64,000 bases of DNA from Microbacterium sp. SORGH_AS_0969. GTDB lineage: Bacteria > Actinomycetota > Actinomycetes > Actinomycetales > Microbacteriaceae. The stretch is from the NCBI RefSeq assembly GCF_030818255.1, contig NZ_JAUTAG010000001.1:1116001-1180000 (forward strand), given 5' to 3'. Positions 24,223-32,508 of this stretch are shown here, one piece after another (position 1 is the stretch's first letter; each line of letters starts with the position of its first letter). The notes below the pieces were generated by a model. That model did no database searches. It was not told the DNA's origin and was given only the letters and a program-made list of their open reading frames with translations. Both the position numbers and the translations under genes were made by a program.

Positions 24223-24594
24223 ATGGCAGACGACGACCTCCCCGACTCCTTCGAGCCGGGCCTTCGCGTGCCTCCGCGACCCCAGCCGCCCGCGCCGCCC
24301 GTTCCGAAGGGCGACCTCCGGGTGGCCTCGATCATCGCGATCGTCACCGGGAGCATCGTCATCGCCTGGCATATCTTCCTGGTCTCGGTCAGCGCGATCG
24401 CCGACTTCGATCAGTTCGTATGGGTACAGCTCGGCATCTGGGCGCTCGCCCTCGTGTCGTTGGTCACCGGCATCCTGAGTCTGAACGCCCGCATGGCGCG
24501 CGAACTGGCCGCGGCCGGGTTCATCGCGGGAGTCGCCGCGGCCCTGCTGTCGCTGGGCATCGGCTTCTTCAGCGGAGCGGACTTCCTTCCCTGA
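24223..24594 (+). CDS. small membrane protein of unknown function
   Basis: 123 residues. A Pro-rich cytoplasmic N-terminus (PPRPQPPAPPVPKG) precedes three hydrophobic segments: VASIIAIVTGSIVIAWHIFL, VQLGIWALALVSLVTGILSL and LAAAGFIAGVAAALLSLGIG. The layout (Pro-rich head, three or four TM) is common among uncharacterised actinobacterial envelope proteins. Convergent with the lipoprotein gene. Confidence 0.7.
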   Translation: MADDDLPDSFEPGLRVPPRPQPPAPPVPKGDLRVASIIAIVTGSIVIAWHIFLVSVSAIADFDQFVWVQLGIWALALVSLVTGILSLNARMARELAAAGFIAGVAAALLSLGIGFFSGADFLP

Positions 24595-24615
24595 CGCCTT
24601 TCCGGCCCGGACGCG

Positions 24616-25116
24616 TCAGCCGGCGCATTCCTCGCTGAGCTCGGTGAGTGCCCACGAGCTCGCGGTGCGCTCGAGGTGCACCGTTCCGCAGTCGCCGTTG
24701 GCATACGTCACCTGCAACAGCGCGTCGTCGGCGGTCTCGGACTCGACGTCGACGGTCACATCGGCGGGGAGCCCCGCCGCCGCATAGAGGGCCGAGCTCT
24801 GCCGGATGAGGGTGGCGCAATCGTCGATCTCCACGCCGGTGGCGGCTTTGTACTCGGCGATCATCCGCTGCTGGAGGGGCTCGGTCAGCGCACCGCACGC
24901 GGCGACGGTGTCGGCGGAACGCACCGCCGTCCACCAGGTCTGGAACGCCGCGACCGGGCCGTCGGCCGGCACCGGCGATGCGGTGGCGACGGGGCTGGCA
25001 TCCGACGTCGCGGCCGTCGTCTCGGACGGCTCGTCGGATGCCGAAGACCCGGTGCACCCGGTCAGGGCGAGACCGGCGGCGAGCAGGGTGATGACCAGCG
25101 CGTGGGGGGATCGCAT
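24616..25116 (-). CDS. secreted lipoprotein of unknown function
   Basis: 166 residues. Signal peptide LVITLLAAGLALTGC with lipobox LTGC, so a lipid-anchored cell-surface protein. A Ser/Thr/Ala linker (SSASDEPSETTAATSDA) is followed by a compact domain of about 110 residues with paired Cys (VAACGALTE, DDCATL, GDCGTV, EECAG) likely forming two disulfides, resembling small NTF2-like extracellular domains. Function unknown. Confidence 0.78.
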   Translation of the reverse strand: MRSPHALVITLLAAGLALTGCTGSSASDEPSETTAATSDASPVATASPVPADGPVAAFQTWWTAVRSADTVAACGALTEPLQQRMIAEYKAATGVEIDDCATLIRQSSALYAAAGLPADVTVDVESETADDALLQVTYANGDCGTVHLERTASSWALTELSEECAG

Positions 25117-25200
25117 CCCTCCATTGTCGCCGAGGCGGGCGTCGGCGTCACCTCCGTGCGGTGTCCCCCGTCCGACGGAGGGGACACCGCACGGCCTCGC

Positions 25201-26052
25201 TCAGGGCTGAGGCGTCTTCGCGGCTTCCTGGGCGACCTCGCGCGTGAGCTCCGCATCGGGGCCGAGCGAGCGCTCGAGCTCATGGGCGAGGGAGTCGAGT
25301 TCGGCCCCGCCGGCCATGAGGCTCGTGAGCTCGGCGAGCGTGATGTCGGCCTTGAGGTGGTCGCCGATGCTCGTGCCGCGGTTCAGCAGCAGGAACCGGT
25401 CGCCCACGGGGTACGCGTGGTGCGGGTTGTGCGTGATGAACACGACGCCCAGACCCCGGTCGCGCGCCTTCGCGATGTACTTCAGCACGACGCCCGACTG
25501 CTTCACGCCGAGAGCCGCGGTGGGCTCGTCGAGGATCAGCACGCGCGCGCCGAAGTACACGGCACGGGCGATCGCGACGCACTGGCGCTCACCGCCGGAG
25601 AGCGTGCCGATGGGCTGGTCGACGTCGCGCAGGTCGATGCCCATGTTGGCGAGCTCGGTGTAGGTGACCTCCTTCATCCGCGCCACGTCGAGGCGGCGGA
25701 AGGGACCCCACCCGCGGGTCAGCTCCGATCCGAGGAAGAAGTTGCGCCACACGGGCATGAGGGGCACGACGGCGAGATCCTGGAAGACGGTGGCGATCCC
25801 GGCATCCAGGGCATCCCTCGGGGAGGAGAACGTGACGGGCGCGCCGTCCAGCAGCAGTTCGCCCTCGGAGGGGCTGTGGGCCCCGGCGAGCATCTTGATG
25901 AAGGTCGACTTGCCGGCGCCGTTGTCGCCGAGCACGCACGTGACCTGGCCCGCGGTGACCGTGGTCGAGACGCCGGAGAGGGCGTTGACCGGGCCGTAGC
26001 TCTTGCCGACGTTTCGGACTTCGACGATCGGGGTCTGTGTCGAGGTGGTCAT
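25201..26052 (-). CDS. sugar (inositol) ABC transporter ATP-binding protein, CUT2 single-NBD type
   Basis: 283 residues, one nucleotide-binding domain as in FrcA rather than the two of RbsA. Walker [11 protein letters not shown]-loop [20 protein letters not shown], signature [15 protein letters not shown], Walker [13 protein letters not shown], switch His [13 protein letters not shown]. Starts at 26052, overlapping the permease stop (ATGA). Next to iol genes and under a shared operator, so it probably energises inositol uptake. Confidence 0.9.
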   Translation of the reverse strand: MTTSTQTPIVEVRNVGKSYGPVNALSGVSTTVTAGQVTCVLGDNGAGKSTFIKMLAGAHSPSEGELLLDGAPVTFSSPRDALDAGIATVFQDLAVVPLMPVWRNFFLGSELTRGWGPFRRLDVARMKEVTYTELANMGIDLRDVDQPIGTLSGGERQCVAIARAVYFGARVLILDEPTAALGVKQSGVVLKYIAKARDRGLGVVFITHNPHHAYPVGDRFLLLNRGTSIGDHLKADITLAELTSLMAGGAELDSLAHELERSLGPDAELTREVAQEAAKTPQP

Positions 26053-27092
26053 TTCGTCCCTCCCGCGCGCAGACGCACGAAGTGGTTGAGCAGCACGGCC
26101 AGCAGCAGCATCGCCCCGAGGAAGGTGCGCAGCCAGTTGGTGTCCCACTGAGCGAAGGTGATGCCCTGGAAGACCATGCCGTAGATGAGCGCGCCGAGGG
26201 CGGCACCGATCGCCGAACCGAACCCACCGGTGAGCAGGCAGCCGCCGACGACGGCGCAGATGATGTAGATGAACTCCTGTCCGACACCGGTGTTGGCCTG
26301 CACCGTCGAGGTGCGGAACAGCGAGATCATGCCGACCAGCCACGCCGCACCGGCGGTGGTCATGAACAGCCCGATCTTCGTCTTGAGGATGGGGACGCCG
26401 ACCTGGCGCGACGAGTTGAGCTGGCCGCCGACGGCGAAGATCCAGTTGCCGGCGCGGGTGCGCAGCAGCACCCAGGTGGCGACCGCGGTCACGAGGACCC
26501 ACCACAGCACCGAGACGTAGAACGTGCCGTCGCCGATGCGGATCGAGGCGCCGAACAGGGGCTGGATGCTGTCGTAGAACGGCACCTTGGTCATGCCCTG
26601 GATCGCGACCTGACCGGTGATGAGCTTGGTCACGGCGAGGTCGGCGCCGGCGAGGACGAAGAACGTGCCGAGGGTCACGATGAAGCTCGGAAGGCCGGTC
26701 TTCATCACGACGAGTCCGTTGAGAGCGCCGATGGCCAGGGCGGCGGCGAGCGAGATCAGCACGGCGAGCCAGATGTTCAGGCCGTAGTGCGTGGTGAGGA
26801 TGCCGACGATCAGCGCGGTGAAACCGGTCATGACACCGGCGGAGAGGTCGAACTCCCCGCCGATCATCAGCAGGGCGACGGCGACGGCCATGATGCCGAA
26901 CGTCGAGCCCGACTCCAGCCACACGCCGGCACCGGCGAGGGTCATGAAGTTGGGGGTGTAGACCGAGAAGAAGAACATGACGGCCAGGGCCGCGACCAGT
27001 GCTCCGATCTCGGGGCGGGCGAGCAGGCGCCGCACGGGCTGCCGCTCGAGGCGGGGGCGTGTGGCGATTGTCACGATGTCGGTCGTCGTCAT
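26049..27092 (-). CDS. sugar (inositol) ABC transporter permease, CUT2 type
   Basis: 347 residues, about ten TM segments. RbsC/FrcC signatures: [40 protein letters not shown] and the [20 protein letters not shown] loop. The start has a run of Thr codons ([13 protein letters not shown]) after an AAAGGA site. Located between the binding-protein gene and the ATPase gene in one operon. A 13-bp hairpin before it probably lowers its expression relative to the binding protein. Confidence 0.9.
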   Translation of the reverse strand: MTTTDIVTIATRPRLERQPVRRLLARPEIGALVAALAVMFFFSVYTPNFMTLAGAGVWLESGSTFGIMAVAVALLMIGGEFDLSAGVMTGFTALIVGILTTHYGLNIWLAVLISLAAALAIGALNGLVVMKTGLPSFIVTLGTFFVLAGADLAVTKLITGQVAIQGMTKVPFYDSIQPLFGASIRIGDGTFYVSVLWWVLVTAVATWVLLRTRAGNWIFAVGGQLNSSRQVGVPILKTKIGLFMTTAGAAWLVGMISLFRTSTVQANTGVGQEFIYIICAVVGGCLLTGGFGSAIGAALGALIYGMVFQGITFAQWDTNWLRTFLGAMLLLAVLLNHFVRLRAGGTK

Positions 27093-27112
27093 CGTCGAGT
27101 CCTTTCGGTGGT

Positions 27113-27142
27113 CCCCGGCCGGGCGCGGGCGCCCGGCCGGGG
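27113..27142 (-). terminator. strong hairpin between the binding-protein and permease genes
   Basis: A perfect 13-bp stem (27113-27125 pairing with 27130-27142, arms beginning CCCCGGCCGGGCG) with a 4-base loop CGGG. Placed just after the binding-protein stop within the operon, it is the classic position for a stabilising/partially terminating hairpin that gives excess binding protein. Confidence 0.7.
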
Positions 27143-27151
27143 ATGAGAGGG

Positions 27152-28141
27152 TCAGCGGGTGCCGTTGGCCGCGAACTTGGCGACCTCGGCGGCGTTGTCC
27201 TTCGTGACGAACGCGGGACCCGAGTAGACGGGCTGTCCGCCGCCGATCTCGTTGCCGTTCGTGCTCTTCAGGTAGAGCGCGGTGACGCCGAGGAAGCCCT
27301 GCACGTAGGGCTGCTGGTCGACGGCGAAGAGGATCTTGCCGGCCTCGATGTCGCTGACGACGTCCTCGGAGAGGTCGAAGGTGCCGATCTTGGCGGAACT
27401 GCCCGACTCTTCGACCGCGCCGACGGCGTCGATGGCGTACTGGCCGCCGAGGGTGAGGACGGTGTCGATCGAGGGGTCGGCCTGGAGCTTGGCCTTGATG
27501 GTGGCCTTCACCTCGGCGTCGTTGGTGCCGTCGACCTGGAGGTTCTCCATCTGGCCCGAGAACGCCTGGGTGGCGGCGGCGCAGCGCTCCTCGAGTCCGA
27601 CGTTTCCCGCCTCCTGGATGACGCAGAGGCCCTTCTTCAGGCCCTCCTTGCTGAGACGCTCGCCCACGGCCTTGCCCGCGACGCTCTCGGTCTGGCCGAT
27701 GTGCGTGAAGGCCCCGAACTCGGCGTAGCGGTCGATGCCGGAGTTGATGGTGACGACGGGGATGCCGGCGGCCACCGCCGCTTCGACGCTCGTCTTCAGA
27801 CCGTCGGGGTTGGCCATCGAGACGACGATGCCGTTCACCCCCTGCGCGACGGCGTTGTCGATGAGCTGGGACTGCTTGGCGGGGTCGGGGTCGGCGTTGT
27901 AGGTGACGGTGACGCCGTAGTCGCCGCCGGCGGCTTCGGCGCCGGACTTCACGCGGTCCCAGAAGCTGTCGCCGGGGCCCGAGTGGGTGATGACGGCGTA
28001 GGTCAGGTCTTTCTTGGCGGTGGTGGTGGCAGCTCCGTCGCTGCCGTTGTTCACAGGTTCCTGCCCTGTCCCGGAGCAGGCGGTCAGTGCCAGCGCAACA
28101 GAGGCCGCCAGGGCGAGGGTGCCGATCAAGCGCTTCTTCAT
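27152..28141 (-). CDS. sugar (inositol) ABC transporter substrate-binding lipoprotein, CUT2 type
   Basis: 329 residues from the ATG at 28141 (AAAGGGAA upstream). Signal peptide [18 protein letters not shown] with lipobox LTAC. Periplasmic-binding-protein type I fold (Peripla_BP_4): [53 protein letters not shown], and [11 protein letters not shown]. First gene of the importer operon; its promoter carries a GntR-site-like element. Substrate inositol is inferred from the neighbouring catabolic genes. Confidence 0.9.
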   Translation of the reverse strand: MKKRLIGTLALAASVALALTACSGTGQEPVNNGSDGAATTTAKKDLTYAVITHSGPGDSFWDRVKSGAEAAGGDYGVTVTYNADPDPAKQSQLIDNAVAQGVNGIVVSMANPDGLKTSVEAAVAAGIPVVTINSGIDRYAEFGAFTHIGQTESVAGKAVGERLSKEGLKKGLCVIQEAGNVGLEERCAAATQAFSGQMENLQVDGTNDAEVKATIKAKLQADPSIDTVLTLGGQYAIDAVGAVEESGSSAKIGTFDLSEDVVSDIEAGKILFAVDQQPYVQGFLGVTALYLKSTNGNEIGGGQPVYSGPAFVTKDNAAEVAKFAANGTR

Positions 28142-28209
28142 GGAGTTCCCTTTCGATGAGGACTTCGACATCGGGTGATGCTCATCGGTTGACGTCGCTG
28201 TCGGGTGTG

Positions 28210-28251
28210 AGCCTGGCACCGGCACTCGCATTTGTCAATACATTCTGTCAA
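28210..28251 (-). promoter_or_regulatory. promoter of the inositol ABC importer with operator-like site
   Basis: On the minus strand TTGACA (28238-28233) and CAGGCT (28215-28210) are separated by exactly 17 bp. A second TTGACA lies at 28251-28246. The -35 overlaps TTGTCAATACAT (28232-28243), an imperfect copy of the TTGTC-NN-GACAA palindromes found at the other end of the iol locus, so the GntR regulator probably represses here too. Confidence 0.55.
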
Positions 28252-28288
28252 CATGTGATCACGCAACGACGCGAGCGAGAGGAAGACG

Positions 28289-29473
28289 ATGAGCGAGTCC
28301 GGACACATCGGAGTGGGACTGATCTCGGCGGGGTGGATGGGGCGCCTGCATTCCCGCGCGTATCGCGCGGTGCCCACGCACTTCCCCGAGATCGGAGCGC
28401 ACCCGCGCCTGGTCGTGGCCGCCGACCCCGACGAACGCGGCCGCGCGCACGCCCGTGACGTGCTCGGCTATGCCGCCGCGGTCAGCGACTACCGCGAGGT
28501 TCTCGCCGACCCCGCTGTCGATGTCGTGTCGATCTGCTCGCCCAACTTCCTCCACCACGAGATGGCCCTGGCCGCGGTCGCCGCCGGCAAGCCGTTCTGG
28601 ATCGAGAAGCCCATGGGGCGCTCCCTCGCCGAGTCGCGCGAGATCGCCGAGGCGGCCGAGGCCGCCGGGCTGGTGACCTCCGTCGGCTTCAACTACCGAC
28701 ACGCGCCGGCCGTGGCCCGCGCGCGCGAGCTCGTCCGCTCCGGGGCACTCGGCACGATCACGAACGTGCGCGTGTCGTTCCTCGCCGACTACTCCGCCGA
28801 CCCCCTGGGCGTCCTGACCTGGCGCTTCCTGCGCGAGAAGGCGGGCTCGGGCGTCATGGGCGACCTGCTCTCGCACGGCGTCGACCTCGCCCAGTTCGTC
28901 GTGGGCCGCATCGCCGCGGTCTCGGCGGCGAAGGAGACCTTCATCCGCCGCCGCCCCCTCCCTTCCGCGGGCGCGGTGAGCCATTTCGCGTCGGGGAGCG
29001 CGGATGCCGAGACGGGCGAGGTCGAGAACGAGGACTACGCCGCCGTCATCGGTCGCTTCGACTCGGGAGCGGTGGGCGTGTTCGACGCGAGCCGCGTCGC
29101 CGTCGGTGCCCGCGCCGAGTACCGCCTCGAGGTGTATGGCACGCGCGGCTCGATCCGCTGGAACTTCGAGCGGCTGAACGAGCTCGAGCACGCCGACTCG
29201 GTGCACGGCTACCGGCGCATCATGGCCGAGCCCGGGTTCGGGGCGTTCAACCGCTTCCAACCGGGAGCGGGGACGTCGATGGGCTTCGACGACTTCAAGA
29301 CCATCGAGGCGGCACTCTTCCTCGAGTCGGTCCGCACCGGCCGGCAGCTCGCCCCCTCGGCCGCCGACGGCTGGGCGGCGGCGGCCATCGTCGACGCAGC
29401 CGAGGAGAGCGTGGCAGACAGCCGATGGCATGACGTGCCCGAGGTGACCGCGACGACGACCTACGACGCATGA
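28289..29473 (+). CDS. Gfo/Idh/MocA family oxidoreductase
   Basis: 394 residues. N-terminal Rossmann fold with GLISAGWMGRLHSRAYRAVP, then SICSPNFLHHEMALAAVAAG and the catalytic-region motif WIEKPMGRSLAES (EKP). The C-terminal alpha/beta domain includes GSGVMGDLLSHGVDLAQFVV with the conserved Asp/His pair. Divergent from the ABC importer and close to iolG, it is probably a second inositol or inositol-isomer (scyllo- or chiro-) dehydrogenase; exact substrate unknown. A 9-bp hairpin follows the stop. Confidence 0.85.
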   Translation: MSESGHIGVGLISAGWMGRLHSRAYRAVPTHFPEIGAHPRLVVAADPDERGRAHARDVLGYAAAVSDYREVLADPAVDVVSICSPNFLHHEMALAAVAAGKPFWIEKPMGRSLAESREIAEAAEAAGLVTSVGFNYRHAPAVARARELVRSGALGTITNVRVSFLADYSADPLGVLTWRFLREKAGSGVMGDLLSHGVDLAQFVVGRIAAVSAAKETFIRRRPLPSAGAVSHFASGSADAETGEVENEDYAAVIGRFDSGAVGVFDASRVAVGARAEYRLEVYGTRGSIRWNFERLNELEHADSVHGYRRIMAEPGFGAFNRFQPGAGTSMGFDDFKTIEAALFLESVRTGRQLAPSAADGWAAAAIVDAAEESVADSRWHDVPEVTATTTYDA

Positions 29474-29480
29474 CACGAAC

Positions 29481-29509
29481 GACGGCCCCGGGGGTGTCTC
29501 GGGGCCGTC
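29481..29509 (+). terminator. intrinsic-type hairpin after the oxidoreductase gene
   Basis: GACGGCCCC (29481-29489) pairs perfectly with GGGGCCGTC (29501-29509) around an 11-base loop, eight bases after the stop. No U-tract. Lies between convergent genes. Confidence 0.7.
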
Positions 29510-29542
29510 GGGGTCGGTGCGGTCGGGCGGGCCGTACGGTCG

Positions 29543-29640
29543 GGGCCGCGCCCTCGGGGCGGCGCCCTCGGGGCCGTGCGCTCGGGGCCGTGCGCTCGGG
29601 GCCGTGCGCTCGGGGCCGTGCGCTCGGGGCCGTGCGCTCG
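29543..29640. repeat. 14-bp minisatellite, seven units
   Basis: Units of GGGCCGTGCGCTCG: five perfect copies at 29571-29640 preceded by two variant copies (GGGCCGCGCCCTCG at 29543, GGGCGGCGCCCTCG at 29557). It sits in the spacer between convergent genes, just past a hairpin terminator. Likely to vary in copy number between strains. Confidence 0.9.
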
Positions 29641-29712
29641 GGCGGTGCGGTCCAACGCGGGCCGCGCGCCGCGGCGGCGACGCGACCCGCGCGATCACGC
29701 CCCGCTCCGCGG

Positions 29713-30537
29713 TCAGGCCGAGAACGCCGCGCGGAAGGCGTCCAGCGCCCGGTCCGGATCGGCGCTGGCCCACCCCTCCAGGCCGATCACGCCGTCGTAC
29801 CCGAGGCGGCACAGTTCGGCCGCGATCGCTTCGTAGCGGATCTCGCCCGTCCCGGGCTCGCAGCGACCGGGCACGTCGGCGACCTGGATCTCCCCCACCC
29901 ACGGCAGGCAGCGCCGCACGAGCTCGATCAGGTTCCCCTCGCCGATCTGCGCGTGGTACAGGTCGAGGTTCATCCGCATCGCCGGCGAGTCGACGGCGCG
30001 CACGAGCGCGAAGGTGTCCGCGGCGCGCGCGAACGGCGTGCCGGGGTGATCGACCTCGAGGTTGAGGTTCTCGAGCGTGAACACGCGGCCCGCGCGTTCG
30101 CCCATCTCGGCAAGACGGCCGAGCGTCTGCGTGGCCACCTCCCACTGCACCGGCAACATGTCGGCGCCCGGACGCACGGGCTGTCCCGTGGCATCCAATC
30201 CCGTTCCGTGCAGGTTCAGCCGGGGCGCATCGATCACGTCGGCGGCGCGCAGCGACAGCTCGGCCGTGCGCAGCAGCTCGGCGATGCCGTCGTCGGTGAC
30301 GAGGTCGCCGCGCAGGTACCCGGTCATCGACGAGAACACGGCGCCCGTCGCCGCGAGGGCGGGGAGGTGCTTCGTGCTCCAGTCCCAGATCTCGACCTCG
30401 AACCCGCGTTCGTGCAGACGCGCCACGCGCTCCACGAACGGCAGGTCGACGAAGAGCATCTCCGCGGATGCCGCGAGGCGGTACCCCGCCGGCGATGCCG
30501 GAACCCCGACGGTGGCCGTCGGGCGCGGCCCGCCCAT
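29713..30537 (-). CDS. sugar phosphate isomerase/epimerase, hydroxypyruvate isomerase-like
   Basis: 274 residues, TIM barrel of the AP-endonuclease 2 superfamily. Features: AASAEMLFVDLPFVERVARL, GFEVEIWDW, TLENLNLEVDHPGTPFARAA (first metal-binding Glu), MNLDLYHAQIGEGNLIELVR (Asp, His), QVADVPGRCEPGTGEIRY and GVIGLEGW (last Glu). This set matches hydroxypyruvate isomerase (Hyi) more than IolE/IolI. Last gene of the iol operon, its ATG overlapping the iolG stop by one base. It may act as inosose isomerase in this setting. Confidence 0.8.
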   Translation of the reverse strand: MGGPRPTATVGVPASPAGYRLAASAEMLFVDLPFVERVARLHERGFEVEIWDWSTKHLPALAATGAVFSSMTGYLRGDLVTDDGIAELLRTAELSLRAADVIDAPRLNLHGTGLDATGQPVRPGADMLPVQWEVATQTLGRLAEMGERAGRVFTLENLNLEVDHPGTPFARAADTFALVRAVDSPAMRMNLDLYHAQIGEGNLIELVRRCLPWVGEIQVADVPGRCEPGTGEIRYEAIAAELCRLGYDGVIGLEGWASADPDRALDAFRAAFSA

Positions 30538-31547
30538 CAGCTCAGATCGACCGCGACGACGACGCGCTCTTCGGCGGAGCGCTGCGCGGCGTCGGCGAGC
30601 AGCAGTGCCGCACGGCCGTCATCGAAGGTGGGGCTGGTCGACGCCCCGCCGCGGGCGAGCGCGATGAACTCGCGCAGCTCGGCGCGGTACGAGGGCGTGT
30701 AGCGCGTGACCATCGCCGACTCGAAGGGGCGGTGCGTGTCGACGCCCGCGGTGTTCGAGACCCGCACGAGGCTCGTGCCCTGGTTGCCGACGTCGAGCGT
30801 GCCCGTGCTGCCGAAGACCTCGATGCGCTGGTCGTAGCCGACCGTGCTGTGCCGGGAATTGATGATCGTGGCGACCGCGCCGCCCGCCGCCCGCAGGACC
30901 GTCACGGCCGTGTCGAAGTCGCCGTGCTCGCGGGCACCGGGGTCGAAAGTGGTGGAGCCGGTGGCCTGCACCTCGACGATGTCGCCGAGGAAGAAGCGGG
31001 CCATGTCGAAGTCGTGGATCGTCATGTCGCGGAAGATCCCGCCCGACACCGCGATGTACGACGCGGGGGGCGCAGCCGGGTCGCGGCTGATGATGGTCAG
31101 CTGCTCGAGCTCGCCGATCTCGCCCGCGGCGAGCCGCGCCCGCGCCTCGGCGAACGCCGGGTCGAAGCGCCGGTTGAAGCCCAGGGCCACGGGGACGCCC
31201 GACGCCGCGACGGTCGAGCGCAGCGCCTCGACGCGCGCGATGTCGAGGTCGATCGGCTTCTCGCACAGCACGGGCAGCCCCGCCTCGACGGAGCGCGCGA
31301 TGAGGTCGACGTGCGTGGGGGTGGGCGAGGCGACGAGGATCGCGTCGACACGTCCGGGCACGAACAGGTCGTCGGCGGTGTCGGTGGCCTCACCGCCGAA
31401 CTGCGCGGCGATGCTGCGCGCGCCCTCGACGAAGGGGTCGGCCACCCACGCGAGGGTCGCATCGGGGTCGGCGGCGATGCTGGCGGCGTGCACCTGGCCG
31501 ATGCGGCCGGTACCGATGAGTCCGAAGCGGAGGGGCGAAGAGGTCAC
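30537..31547 (-). CDS. iolG: inositol 2-dehydrogenase
   Basis: 336 residues from GTG at 31547 (AGGA 8 nt upstream). Gfo/Idh/MocA fold: RFGLIGTGRIGQVHAASIAA, VASPTPTHVDLIARSVEAGL, LCEKPIDLD (EKP) and GGIFRDMTIHDFDMARFFLG, where the conserved DxxxHD of inositol dehydrogenases (Asp/His) sits. Catalyses NAD-dependent oxidation of myo-inositol to 2-keto-myo-inositol, the first step. Coupled to the isomerase gene downstream. Confidence 0.88.
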   Translation of the reverse strand: MTSSPLRFGLIGTGRIGQVHAASIAADPDATLAWVADPFVEGARSIAAQFGGEATDTADDLFVPGRVDAILVASPTPTHVDLIARSVEAGLPVLCEKPIDLDIARVEALRSTVAASGVPVALGFNRRFDPAFAEARARLAAGEIGELEQLTIISRDPAAPPASYIAVSGGIFRDMTIHDFDMARFFLGDIVEVQATGSTTFDPGAREHGDFDTAVTVLRAAGGAVATIINSRHSTVGYDQRIEVFGSTGTLDVGNQGTSLVRVSNTAGVDTHRPFESAMVTRYTPSYRAELREFIALARGGASTSPTFDDGRAALLLADAAQRSAEERVVVAVDLS

Positions 31548-31590
31548 GGAAGAGGTCCTGTCTGTGGAGAGGGGAAGCGGGGCGGACCGG

Positions 31591-32508
31591 TCACGCCCAG
31601 GGGCGCAGGGCCTCGCGGTTGAGGGTCTGGTCGCGGGTGCGATCGGCGCGGAAGGCGTCGATCGAGACGTCGGGGGCGTTGAGCACATCCTGCTCCACGA
31701 CGATCCACCCGTCGAAGCCGCGGCGGTCGACGGCATCCATCACCGCCGCCAGGTCGATGTCGCCCCGGCCGAACGCGACGAACGAGCCCGACGACCACAC
31801 CTCGGCCATGCCCCCGCCCGCGGCGAGCACGCGACGGAGCTCGGCGAGGTCGACGTCCTTGAGGTGGAGGTGGTTGATGCGCCCGCCCCAGCGATCGACG
31901 GCGGCGACGGGGTCTCCCCCGGCGATGAAGAGGTGGCCGGTGTCGAGGGTGAGATCGACGTCGGTGCCGGCGAGGAACGCGTCGATCTCGACGGGCGACT
32001 CCACGAAGGTGCCCGCGTGATGGTGGAACGTCGGCTCGAACCCGGCGGCGCGCACGATGGTCGCCGCGCGTCCCACGTTCTCGTGCAGTCGGTGCGCGCG
32101 ATCGGCATCGACGGGGTCGACCTCCGCCCCGCGGCCCGGGTTGCCCGCTCGCTCGGGAGATCCCGCGTCGGCGAGCGTGGGCAGCGGCAGGCGGTCGGGG
32201 CCGAGCTCGGCGGCATCCGCGAAGAGTCGGAGAGCCTCGTGCAGATCGGGAAGGGATGCCGTGAACGCCTCGTCGTCGGAGAAGGGCAGCTGCACCCATC
32301 CCCCGGCGAGCTGCAGGTCGAAGCGGGCCAGGCGCGCGCGCAGCTCGGCGCCCCGGCCGAGGAACCCCACCGGACCGAGATCGATGCCGCGGTATCCCGC
32401 GGCCTGCAACGCCTCGCCCATCTCGTCGGCGCTCACCGTGGCCGCGCCCTCGGGCGTCAGCTCGAACACTCCGAAGCTCACGGGAGCCCCCGCGACGGTC
32501 GCCTTCAT
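31591..32508 (-). CDS. iolE: inosose dehydratase
   Basis: 305 residues. AP-endonuclease-like TIM barrel: VAGAPVSFGVFELTPEGAAT, YRGIDLGPVGFLGRG, TFHHHAGTFVESPVEIDAFL, DLTLDTGHLFIAGGDPVAAV, INHLHLKDVDLAEL and WIVVEQD; the metal ligands (Glu/Asp/His) are in place. Converts 2-keto-myo-inositol to 3D-trihydroxycyclohexanedione. ATG overlaps the iolD stop (ATGA). Confidence 0.88.
   Translation of the reverse strand: MKATVAGAPVSFGVFELTPEGAATVSADEMGEALQAAGYRGIDLGPVGFLGRGAELRARLARFDLQLAGGWVQLPFSDDEAFTASLPDLHEALRLFADAAELGPDRLPLPTLADAGSPERAGNPGRGAEVDPVDADRAHRLHENVGRAATIVRAAGFEPTFHHHAGTFVESPVEIDAFLAGTDVDLTLDTGHLFIAGGDPVAAVDRWGGRINHLHLKDVDLAELRRVLAAGGGMAEVWSSGSFVAFGRGDIDLAAVMDAVDRRGFDGWIVVEQDVLNAPDVSIDAFRADRTRDQTLNREALRPWA

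Noticed and set aside
29562..29640. Possible CRISPR array from regular repeats
   Set aside because: Units are 14 bp with no spacers, so it is a tandem minisatellite.
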